Shown here: piece by piece, positions 10,027-18,966 of the stretch | How positions within the stretch are numbered: the stretch's first letter is position 1 | Layout of the letters: every line of letters starts with the position of its first letter | Assembly: GCA_016584305.1 (NCBI GenBank) | Contig: JACEEZ010001761.1 | Location: 177,541 to 241,540 of the forward strand | DNA from: Chionoecetes opilio | Lineage: Eukaryota > Arthropoda > Malacostraca > Decapoda > Majidae | Length of the DNA: 64,000 nt | Direction of reading: 5' to 3' | Position numbers and translations under genes: made by a program | Notes under the pieces: generated by a model | Seen by the model: only the letters and a program-made list of their open reading frames with translations | What the model was told of the DNA's origin: nothing | The model's database searches: none

Positions 10027-11714
10027 TGTGTTGCCGTAAACTGCGGTCTGGAAATGATGATTACTATAATCTTCCAATGAAACCCAGCCGTGTTACAACA
10101 ACAAGGAATGAATAACTATATTATAAGGAAGCAGCCACCAGTTCAAGATTTATCCTTAAAGTCTAACTCTTGAACGGAATGTTAATATTTATCGACTAGA
10201 GAGTAACGTGGATGTTATATTTCACATGAATATTTTACCGAGTTAACACGTAATTAAGTTCGGATGACTGTGAATAAGTATTTCCTCAACACACTTTGCA
10301 TGTCACGTGGGTTGGTTAATTACATAAGAATCACCTGCCTCAGGAACTATGTTTATTAACCCCAAACACTCGACTACACGAAAGTTGACACTATATGTTA
10401 ATGGAACATTGAAGAATTATTGAGGGTTTATTACATGTAGATCAATACACTCATTTCCTTGACATATTTGTAAGAGACTTATTTTATAGTCGGGAATGAC
10501 TCGTACACTCGAGAGATCATTCAGATCACCTTCGTTTCCTATGAGAAAAGTTCCCAACTGACACGAGTGAACACTGTAGGTCACACCCTTTCCTCCCGTA
10601 TATTTTCTGATTCACATGGGTATGCACTGACAAATACACATCTCACCGTGTGTTCTCTATATACTACGAGACTATTTTGACACATTTCTGGCGATCGTGC
10701 TCCTATTTCCTTCCTATTTAAGCAAACCATAAATACATCACAGAAAGATTAACGAAAAAGGGGGGGGGGGGTGAGATGTAAGAGTGGTGTATGTTTGTGT
10801 ACACCATGTGGCAGGGATGAAAGGGTTGCAGCCAGTTTCGCCTGTTTGGATGAGAGCCGGGAACGCAGTCTCAGTTAACATGACGAGGAAAGATACACGA
10901 GTATATATTAATAGATAAGTGAATCTTCTTATACAGGGAATGGATTCCTAACGGGAAGACAAGGTATACACCAACCTGTTTGGATGAGAGCCGGGAATGC
11001 AGTGAGGGTTACCGGCTCTGTGTGGCGGGTGGCCCTCCCGCGCGGGAAAAAAGCAAGTGTTCGAAAGATACACTTCATGACTTAATAATATCGACATGGA
11101 ATGATTACTAACGAATGAGATTATGAAGGTAAAAGGAATACTTTATGAACAATAGTGTAATAAAGTCTGTCAATCGATGAGGAAAATTTCGACGGAAAAG
11201 AACAATTTAACTCAATTATTAATTCAAAGCCGAATTAAGCTTTTGCACTATATTCCAAGAGAAAAAATGCTTCTAGAACCTTCTGCGGAAAAAAGACGTG
11301 TATAATTTTAGCGTTATCGCGGACCCTTAATGATGTCCTGGGCTTCCGGAAGGTCTTTACTCTGAATCCTCATATTACTCTAAGAAGTTAATGTTGTTGA
11401 TTCATAAATTAACGTTGTTCTTGAATCTCGTTGTCATTTGTTTTATGAGAGAACAAATCCCGCGAATTTAAATGTCCGCAGAGATAACTGGTATGAGTTG
11501 GTTTTACGGGGGGGGGGGAGAGAACGAATGATGGAATAGAAAGGAAGGAGGGAAGGAGAAAAAGAAAATGAAAGATCTGTTACAAGGAATAAAACTCACC
11601 ATCTACCCACCTGTACATATGCTCACCGAGCCTACAGTAAAAAAAATATTCATCTTAATTCATTACACATCTCCAAAATCCTGGCATTACAAGTATCTAA
11701 ATCCTGGCATTACA
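10027..11714 (-). repeat. 3' LTR of Gypsy G2
   Basis: Direct repeat of 18967-21557, matching nearly base for base (for example cgtaaactgcggtctgg at its + strand start and cctggcattaca at its end). Relative to the other LTR it carries about 100 extra bases near 10871-10990, where cctgtttggatgagagccg occurs twice (about 10846 and 10975). It contains poly-G runs at 10759-10771 and 11508-11519. Two copies of a short unit, atcctggcattac, lie at its right edge, against three in the other LTR. No ORF in it looks real. Confidence 0.9.
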
Positions 11715-11729
11715 CGCGTTCTTCCTCCT
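11715..11729 (-). promoter_or_regulatory. Polypurine tract candidate of G2
   Basis: Read on the - strand, the bases immediately before the 3' LTR are aggaggaagaacgcg, a purine-rich run directly abutting the LTR start TGTAATGCC. This is where plus-strand DNA synthesis is primed in LTR elements. Confidence 0.6.
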
Positions 11730-12723
11730 GGAAATAATTTTTTATCATAAAAAAAAACATACTGACCCTCAGTTTCCTTTCATTCCTTCTTCAAAGTTAT
11801 GTGTGCGAGTGGGACGGACTTATTTTTTAATTGACTGGAAACTCTCATATTCTGGAAGTGGCACTTGTCGGTCCACCAACACCTTGCGTACCTCAGAAGG
11901 TCGCTTTCTCTGTCCCTCGTTTGTGCGCGAACATTCAGTGAAAGAAAAATATCCCAATCAACCTCCTACCTGGGTAATAACGTGGCCGCCAACCTTGACT
12001 TAGCCTGTACTCTCGCTGCTAGGATCGTCCCAGAGGCGCTTCCCACTCACTCTGCCTGTCATACAATTTCCATTCGCTCCCTAATTCATACTACCTTGTG
12101 CTTCCCAGCTCTCCTCGTGGTAACTGACGAGAGCCCATCAGGTCCTGAAGTATCTGCTACACCACAAGCCTGATTGACTGTAGAGTTGAGAAGTCGTCGA
12201 CGACTTCTCGAAGTAAAATACCCCTGAATCTCTCAAAGAACCAGGCTGAGCCCGTAAGAAGAAAATAACACCGAACCCTAGAAGTAAAATAAAAAAGTCA
12301 ATACTTTTCAGAGAAACCGACCATCACCTTGACCATCACGTAATCCTAACATTTCTTAACCAAAAATTTCACATTCACCCTCTTCGATAAGCCTTCTAGG
12401 AGGTCTCCTCATGCGAGGGGGTAGTTGTTCATCCACCGAATTTGGTTGTAAGGCACTTTCTATGGGTTTTACCAACTATTCTTCACATCCGTGATAAGGT
12501 TTCACCTGTTCGGCAGCTCTTTGTACTCTCTTTCCAGTGAACACATTCTCCATTACGTACACACTCCCACCCAACAATACTTCCACCACACGGTAAATTC
12601 CATCCCATTTTACATTTAGTTTACGGCATGTGCCTTTGTGGTCTCCTTTCTGACCTATACCAGTGCTCCCACCCCGACAACTTGGTTTTTCAGCTTTCGG
12701 TTGGGCACGTCTCTATAACGACG
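11730..12723 (-). other. G2 3' region: integrase tail remnants and untranslated sequence
   Basis: Between about 12380 and 12720 the - strand still shows fragments of the integrase C-terminal domain and Pol tail (a short GGRVYVMENVFTG-like strand and a PPRRLI tail), broken by stops. 11730-12380 has no convincing coding sequence. A perfect 22-bp palindrome centred on gtcgac lies at 12188-12209. Confidence 0.4.
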
Positions 12724-13221
12724 CTACATTTTCTGATGCGTCTCCCTGATTAGAGCGTGTGTCACGCCCATGTCGTCTTCCTCTCCATCAACGCCGGGTA
12801 AAGATGCCCCGACCAGCCTGGGGGCGTGGCGAGAGAAAAAAGCGAAATAAGGTTGTTGCCCAGTGGAGGTGTGAACCGCTTGGTTCATGGTGATTTGGCA
12901 CGGCTGCAGCAGCCTGGGCCAGCGAAGAGGGTGACCTTGGCACAGGGTAGAGAGGACCGATTTAAGAGTCCTGTGCATCCTCTCGGTCACCGAATTGCCT
13001 TGAGGGTGGTAGGGTGTCGTGTAGCAGAGAGTGATCTGGTTTCGTGTGCAGAACCGCTGGAAATCCCTGCTGGTAAACTCTCCTCCATTGTCCAGGACTA
13101 TGTTGCGAGGTGTCCCATAGTCGGCCAGGTACTGCCACATGGTGTCTATTATGTGTGTAGAGTGTTTGTTTTTAAGGGGGAAGAACCTAACGAACCTACT
13201 GTAATGATCGGCTACTAACAT
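12724..13221 (-). pseudogene. Integrase catalytic core, Gypsy G2
   Basis: The 165-residue frame holds VADHYSRFVRFFPL, then the second catalytic Asp in IVLDNGGEF, then YHPQGNSVTERMHR with the catalytic Glu. The first catalytic Asp (GIDLTDM) is at the end of the preceding frame 13196-14440, so a frameshift around 13200-13220 splits the DDE domain. After the Glu the text continues with helix-rich sequence typical of the core C-terminus. The intact enzyme would insert element cDNA into the genome. Confidence 0.8.
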
Positions 13222-14440
13222 AGCGGTAACCTTGTGCTCCGGCCACCATATCGGTAAGGTCTATCCCTATCCTCTCCAATGGTGTATATACTAAAGGTAA
13301 TTCTTTCCATTGTTGTTGTAACCCGCTATTTCCCTTAAAACTTTGACAAGTTACACATTTCTTGACATATTCACATACATTTACCTTAAGATTTGTCCAA
13401 TAGTATAGTTCCTCGGCCTTCTTAATTGTTTTCTTTTGCCCTAAATGACCGGATAATTCATGGGCATGTTGGAGAGCTTGTACAATCATACTACGAGGGA
13501 TTATGAGACTATAGTGTATGGTACCATCGGTTTTCTCCAGGACATAATACAATATTTCATCTACTACAGCAAATTGATTGAGGGAGGTTTTTGGTAAGCG
13601 TTTCCTAGGAACTTTACCGCCCCCCAAATATTCCACTAATTCTTCCCATACGGGTTCTTCCCGTTGACGTAGTTTGAATTGTTGTTGATCTAGTCCGAGC
13701 CAAGTGGCCTCGGGAGGACGGATTATCATTCTAACTGGACGTGACAAATGATCGGCGACAAAGTTATCCTTACCCTTCAAATATTGAACCTCATAGTTGT
13801 ACTCTCGCATTTCTAGGATCCATCTAGTCATTCGGGGAGATTTGGTTTTACGCTTGAATATGCTCGTGAGTGGTTGGTGATCCGTGACTATTGTAAACTG
13901 TGAACCCCAGAGGTAGTGGTGGAAGTTCCTACAAGTGAGGACTACCGCTAATGCTTCCTTATCAGTGGCCGAGTAACGAGCCTCGCAAGAATTTAATTTC
14001 TTGGAAAAATAACCGATAGGACAGTTAATACCATTAGACTGAATTTGGCTTAGGACTCCCCCGATATGGATATTACTTGCGTCAGCCGTGAGGATGAAAG
14101 GTTCATGTATTTGCGCCCTAACTAAGACAGGTGCATTAATGAGACAGGATGTGAGATGGTCGAATGCTTGTTGGCACTCACTCGTCCAAGTGAAAGTGAC
14201 TCGAGCTCTAGTTAAGTTGGTGAGAGGAGCAGTAATTTTCGCAAAAGAGGGAACATGTTTTCTGTAAAAACCGCACATTCCTAAGAAACGTCGGACTTCC
14301 TTAATAGTATTGGGAGCTTTCAATTTAGACACGGTTTCCACATTTTTCAGATCTGACTTACTTCCTTCTGCTGAGATTCGGTGGCCTAGGAAGGTGACTT
14401 CTTTTAGCCCGAAAGTGCATTTACGGAGGTTTAGTTTCAC
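13196..14440 (-). pseudogene. RT C-terminus, RNase H and integrase N-terminus, Gypsy G2
   Basis: The readable text begins upstream of the ATG, with the catalytic YLDD at 14519-14530 followed by an in-frame stop four codons later. The ORF continues with LRKCTFGLKEVTFLGH (RT thumb), FLGMCGFYRK, then RNase H with LTADASN, TDKEALAVV and VTDHQPL, the ADHLSRP linker, and the integrase zinc-binding HELSGHLGQ...CVTC region, ending at the first integrase Asp. The RT finger and palm lie at 15738-16797; the two pieces were separated by a LINE insertion at 14554-15729. Confidence 0.85.
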
Positions 14441-14553
14441 ACCATTAGTGGTGAGTAGCTCAAAAAGTTGTGTAAGGCGTTCTATAAGAAGAAGGAAGTT
14501 TGGAGCTCATAGGATTAAATCATCCAGGTAGTTTTTGACCCAACCCTTCTGAA

Positions 14554-15729
14554 TCAATCAATCATTGGGGGCATACGCCGGGGGGTGCGTCGCCTCCCAT
14601 ACCCTACGACGCCACTCCCGGGGGTCACCACGCGCGAGTCTCCATGCAGGCTCCTTTCCCGGACCAAGCAGCTCTCGACAAGAAACATCAACTTGCCCCA
14701 GCCACGAGCCTTGTGGGCGCCCCCTTGGCTTCCTCCACGCTGGATGGATTGTCTCTTACAGATACAACCTGATGGGAAGGATCGGTTTCAGGGTAGCGTG
14801 CCACATGCCCATATAGCCGAAGTTGGCGTTGACGGACTATGCAGGTAATAGGCCTCGATTCAGTATCACGGTGCAATCGCTGATTTAACACGTAATCATA
14901 CCAGCGATACCCCATGATTCTGCGAAGACACTTATTACCAAAGGCATTGATTCGTCTCTTCAAGTCACTATTTAGTGTCCATGTCTCACAACCATATAGT
15001 AAGACAGGGATCACAAGCGACTTGAAGATCCGGATCTTTGTCCTCCTGCACAGGTACCGACAACGCCAAATACTCCCGCTGAGCGAGTCCATAGCACCGT
15101 GGGCTATGCCAAACCGCCGTGAGACTTCTTGACATGACCCGCCGTCATTATGGACTGCGCTAGCAGGGTATGTAAAACTTTCAATATTTCAATGTCCTCG
15201 CCGCACGCATGAACAGACTGTACTGCTTCATCTAGTAAGTCTCCAAACACCTGGACCTTGGTTTTAAGCCAGGAGACCTCAAGTCCCAAAGGCTTTGCCT
15301 CCTCGTGCAGCGGCTCAAGAGCCATCACCAGGACCTCCAGCGACTCAGCTAAGATTACTGCATCATCGGCATAAACATGATCAGTGATCTTGGTGTTGCC
15401 GACGGATGCTCCACAATCACTTTGATCTACAACCTTGTCCAATACCCAGTCCATACAAGCGTTGAAAAGGGATGGGGCAAGGACGCACCCTTGCCTCACT
15501 CCTGTATTAACAGGAAAGAAGCTGGATACACCTGCCCCACACTTTACAGCACTCTCAGTCCATGAATACAGACCGGTTATCAAACCAATAGTCCTTGCAG
15601 GAGTCCCGCGAAATCGCAGAAGATCCCAAAGTGACTCACGATGCACTGAGTCAAACGCCTTCTTGAGATCAACATAGGCTGCAAGCATCCCCTGTCGAAA
15701 CTCACGTCGGCGTCACGCCGTCACGTCGG
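14554..15729 (-). mobile_element. LINE family B, copy 1, inserted in G2 RT
   Basis: A 5'-truncated LINE with an (ATTG)n-type tail at its 3' end (+ strand 14554-14565, caatcaatcatt). It is bounded by an 8-bp target duplication CTTCTGAA at 14546-14553 and 15730-15737. On both sides the flanks are the G2 RT coding strand, so removing it rejoins the Gypsy frame. Copies 2 and 3 of the same family are at 26497-26936 and 40439-41982. All three share the 3' end that encodes a protein tail AYAPND. Confidence 0.88.
14688..15688 (-). pseudogene. Reverse transcriptase C-terminal part, LINE family B copy 1
   Basis: The upstream frame (15104-15688) contains the RT motifs AYVDLKKAFDSVHRESLW, NTGVRQGCVLAPSLFN and HVYADDAVIL, with YADD at 15362-15373. 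After a frame change at about 15100 the second frame (14688-15092) gives LYGCETWTLN, LRRIMGYRW and RLYGHVARYPETDP, the conserved C-terminal segment of many APE-type LINEs. Endonuclease and the RT N-terminus are missing through 5' truncation. Its LINE clade is not certain from reading; I can only say it is a non-LTR RT without visible RNase H. Confidence 0.82.
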
Positions 15730-16797
15730 CTTCTGAAGGAGGGGGGTTAATACTGAAGCCATTCGCCTGGAAAATATGGCTGGTGAACAATTTAGTCCGA
15801 ACGATAGACGCCGAAACCGATATAAGGTGACCCCATCACTGAAGGTGGTGAGATCACGACTCTCATCATCGATTAAGATCTGGAAGTATGCTTCGCGCAT
15901 GTCGAGGGTGACATAGTATTGCTGACCCGCAGCTTGTTCCACCAGCTCCTCTAACCTTGGTAGGGGGTAGATGTCAGTGGCGAGGTGTTTCTTGAAGTGT
16001 CTATAGTCCAAGCACATTCTTTTACTACCATTCGGCTTATTGACTAAGACAATTGGGGACAACCATGCTGCCGTGGACCGTTCTATGATATTTCGGTCTT
16101 CCATGTCTTGAAGCATATGTGAAATTAGCTCCTTTGCTTTCTCGGGGTAGCGGTATGTAGGTCCTCGGCTGGTTTGAGGATCAGCCACTTTAATGTGAAC
16201 CTGAGGACCGCTGATAGGTCCTAGTTCATTCTCGTCTAAGATGAAAAGAGGGTCATTTGCGAGAATTTCCTGTTGTAACTCTGTTTGTTCCGAACCATTT
16301 AGGTGTTGCCATTTTTGCCCCTTAATTAGCTCATTCAACTTTTGGGTTCGGTTTCCCTTTGGATGTACCTTATCGTTTTGCGGGAGTAAGTCATTGTGGA
16401 TTTGATGAGTGGAGTTAATTTCAAAAGATGGAGGATTTTCTACCTTTTCGTATGAACCTAGGATGGTGCCTCCTTGAAAAACTTTTTCCCTCTTGGTATT
16501 ATTGGTGAAAGGGAGGTAAATATAATTTTCTGAAGTAACTTGCATTAAGTAGGGTTGGCTATTGTGACTGACTCTTGCCTGAGGATAGATAATTAGGTCA
16601 GAACCAGGGATATCTTTCACGTTGACAGGCATAAATTTTGATATATATGGATCTATTTTTACCGGATTGAGGAGGTTTATTTGTGAGAATACATGTGACG
16701 GATTCGCGAGTTCTACAGGGCTGTTGTGTACTCTTTCAATTTTGTTTCTTTGGCGGGGAATATGATTAATTACGTAAAGGCTACCACCCCTGAGCAT
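15721..16797 (-). pseudogene. Protease C-terminus and RT N-terminus, Gypsy G2
   Basis: A 358-residue frame. Its first ~200 residues are the protease tail and spacer, with IPGSDLIIYPQARV and LPFTNNTKREKVFQGG, followed by QTELQQEILANDPLF. RT starts near residue 225: GPTYRYPEKAKELI, IIERSTAAWLSPIVLVNKP, KRMCLDYRHFKK, then the first catalytic Asp in YVTLDMREAYFQI and SFGLNCSPAIFSRRM. The last few residues come from the target duplication and inserted LINE. RT resumes at about 14545. Confidence 0.85.
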
Positions 16798-17110
16798 GAC
16801 TCTCTTTTTCCCGCCCCACGTGAGGGGTGCCTGTCCGAGTACTTCGCAACCAAGAAGTATATCACCGGAGAGATAAGAGTCTGGTATAACAGGGAACCAT
16901 TGTTTATAAATTTGTTCTTCACCGATTCCAATTTCCGCCCATTACATACCGAAAACTATCAAAGGTGCGCCTGTGACTCCCTGTAGGCGAGGAGGATTTC
17001 GTCGTGAATTTATTTCACCTTCGATTTGTTTTGCTGTCGTTTCTTTGATTAATGTGTAACTACTCCCCGTGTCTACTATGGCTTCCACAATTTTCCGCTG
17101 ATGGATGGTG
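16798..17110 (-). pseudogene. Aspartic protease active-site region, Gypsy G2
   Basis: On the - strand the text IVEAIVDTGSSYTLI includes the catalytic DTG at 17066-17074. It is followed by TAKQIEGEIN, a VTGAPL strand and a GDILLG-like segment that leads into the next frame. A stop separates this part from 16797. The enzyme would mature Gag and Pol. Confidence 0.7.
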
Positions 17111-17204
17111 GCAGAGGTATTGCTACCGGCTAGTCAGAATTGTGGATTGGGGTTTTGGACGCGGCTCGGGTTTTGGTTATTATTATCCGTGCGTTCGTGA
17201 TCGC

Positions 17205-18085
17205 GTCCAGGGCACCTATGATCTCCCCTGCAACATCCAGGTTTACGACAATCAAAACAATGGCCCAGCGGGGGTTTCCTCCTACATTCTGAAAGGTTAT
17301 GTGTGCTCGTTTGACAATAGGCGCAATACTTGCGAGTGGGTGTCTCATGATTTAGGAGTCGTTAGCTTTTTGCTTGTGTCAAACTGGCCTTAAGTTCGCG
17401 AAATTGTTTTCTCAGCTCCTCCACCTCATCTGGCCTCGGGGTTTGGAGAATTTATGGGTTTATCTGTTTCTTTATCGATCATTCCTTTTACTTCTTTCTT
17501 ATTCTCTGGGATCATCTTAACCCGCGGAGTATGCCTCTCTTCGAGCAGTTGACGTTCATGCTCGAGGCGGTCCATGAACTTTTTTAGTGGATATCACTCA
17601 TCCAGGAATCCTTCTAGTCTCTCTCGCGATTCGGGAGGTAAGCTGTACCACAGATTTCTTTTTATGGTCTTATCGCGGTTGGGGAGTTTTTCATTTGGGA
17701 ATTTGGTCGCTATCACTGCATGTTGGCAAATCAAACGATGGGTGAAGGCTTGGGGAGATTCGCCCGAATCGTAACCCATTGATTCTAATTCCTGCCATGC
17801 TCTATCGATGCTCACTTCAGTGGCGAACTCGGTCTGGAAAAGATTTCTAAGTGCTGCCCAAGTTTCTATTTTCTGATTTGTTTGGTAGTTGTGGATTAAA
17901 ATTGCGAGTTCTGAGCTCACTCTCCCTTTTGCGACTTGGATGCGAGTGGCATCGCTAGAACTGCATTGTTCTACTAACTCAAAGAACATTTGTAAGCGTG
18001 CCGCTGCATCGAGACCTTGTAGTTGGTATAATTCTAGTACTGGACTGTCTCGGGGTTTTGGTGAGTCCCTCTTCACGCTATTCAT
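17205..18085 (-). pseudogene. gag: gag with two Cys-His knuckles, Gypsy G2
   Basis: The open part (17594-18085, 163 residues, starting MNSVKRDSPKPRDSP) has capsid-like helices including LQGLDAAARLQMFFELVEQC, YDSGESPQAFTHRLIC and WYSLPPESRERLEGF. An in-frame TGA ends it at 17594; the same frame goes on downstream (FMDRLEHERQLLEERH) until another stop. The nucleocapsid knuckles are at 17205-17327: CAYCQTSTHNLSEC (CX2CX4HX4C) and CFDCRKPGCCRGDHRC. Gag would form the particle and bind the element RNA. The position, after the SGNH-like frame and before protease, fits Gypsy order. Confidence 0.8.
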
Positions 18086-18362
18086 GGATAAGTGAGGGTT
18101 GTGGAAAGGGTTATGTGTACTTAGTTGTGCTCATAATTATTCTACTAAACTTTTTAATTGTCTCACTTTGTCTGTATCTTCTTTCTCCTCCTCGTCCATT
18201 TTCATCCCGTGAAATGTGGAATCCTCCCAACTCATGATGACGCTGGAGAAACACCAACCGCGGGTAGGGACTCGATTCTCGTGTTCCGTCGGTCAACTGG
18301 GAGGCCACTTGGGTTTCCCGTGGCTAATAAGTGCGGTTCTCCACTGTTTCTATTTCTTTCAT
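18086..18362 (-). other. Spacer between SGNH-like frame and gag in G2
   Basis: About 280 bases without a recognised protein. One open frame of 65 codons (18111-18308, - strand) is present but shows no motif I know. Confidence 0.3.
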
Positions 18363-18894
18363 TTATAGGTGAACTCTGATTACTGTTATCAATTTATCAT
18401 TTACTTTACTTCTTCTCTCATTTATCCTATGAACACCATCGGATGCCAAGGTGTTTACGTATAACGAGGTATTGAAATGTATGACTTGGTTTCTCCTAGA
18501 TCTTTTTATTCTCCTATTTATTGAATTTTGTACTTTTTTATAGTAATCCGTGCTAATGGATCCTCTTTCTGAATATATGCGGGATTCTACCAAAGAGATG
18601 CACACCACAGCCCTACAATATCTCTCTATGGTGCACGTAGTTTCTTTGATGGTGTCAGCAAGAAGACCGGTATCTATACCGTCGGCAATATCGTTACTAC
18701 CGAGCCATAAGATACACAAATCATGTGGCCATTCCAGGACCCTATTTAGTCTAATATTTGAGAAAAAAGAATTTGCCCTTCTTCCAGGAGCTCTGAAAAT
18801 TTTAATTTTAGTTTCTGGGACATCCAGTGATTGGGGAAGTTGACTTGTGTCCCACCAATGAGACTTTTAACATATTTTCTGTGAGTGACTTCAT
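18363..18894 (-). pseudogene. SGNH-hydrolase-like protein encoded upstream of gag in Gypsy G2
   Basis: The main frame (118 residues from 18719, readable in frame from about 18849) has the order of SGNH/GDSL hydrolase blocks. A hydrophobic strand MLKVSLVGH in the neighbouring frame near 18850-18875 leads into SQLPQSLDVPE, so the block I Ser would sit at a one-base frameshift. Block III is LCILWLGSNDI, with the oxyanion Asn in GSND. A strand VVCISLVES follows, then KKVQNSINRR, and block V DGVH gives the Asp and His of the catalytic triad. Length, about 175 residues, suits a minimal domain. Such esterase-like domains are known in CR1-type LINE ORF1 and in some tyrosine-recombinase retroelements. 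Here it sits between PBS and gag of a Ty3/Gypsy element. Enzymatic activity is inference. Confidence 0.65.
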
Positions 18895-18951
18895 CTTGTT
18901 ATTGTCAGGTGAAATTCCGGTGTGCTGTAATTTTTTGGAAATAATATATCA

Positions 18952-18965
18952 CCGCTCTGTCACCA
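18952..18965 (-). promoter_or_regulatory. Primer-binding site candidate of G2
   Basis: On the - strand, one base after the 5' LTR end (CACA), the sequence TGGTGACAGAGCGG begins. TGG is the complement of a tRNA CCA end, and the spacing is normal for an LTR element. I could not assign the tRNA. Confidence 0.6.
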
Positions 18966-18966
18966 G

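Noticed and set aside
12188..12209. 22-bp perfect palindrome centred on gtcgac in the G2 interior
   Set aside because: Isolated, without flanking duplication or matching copy; not evidence of an element or a regulatory site by itself.
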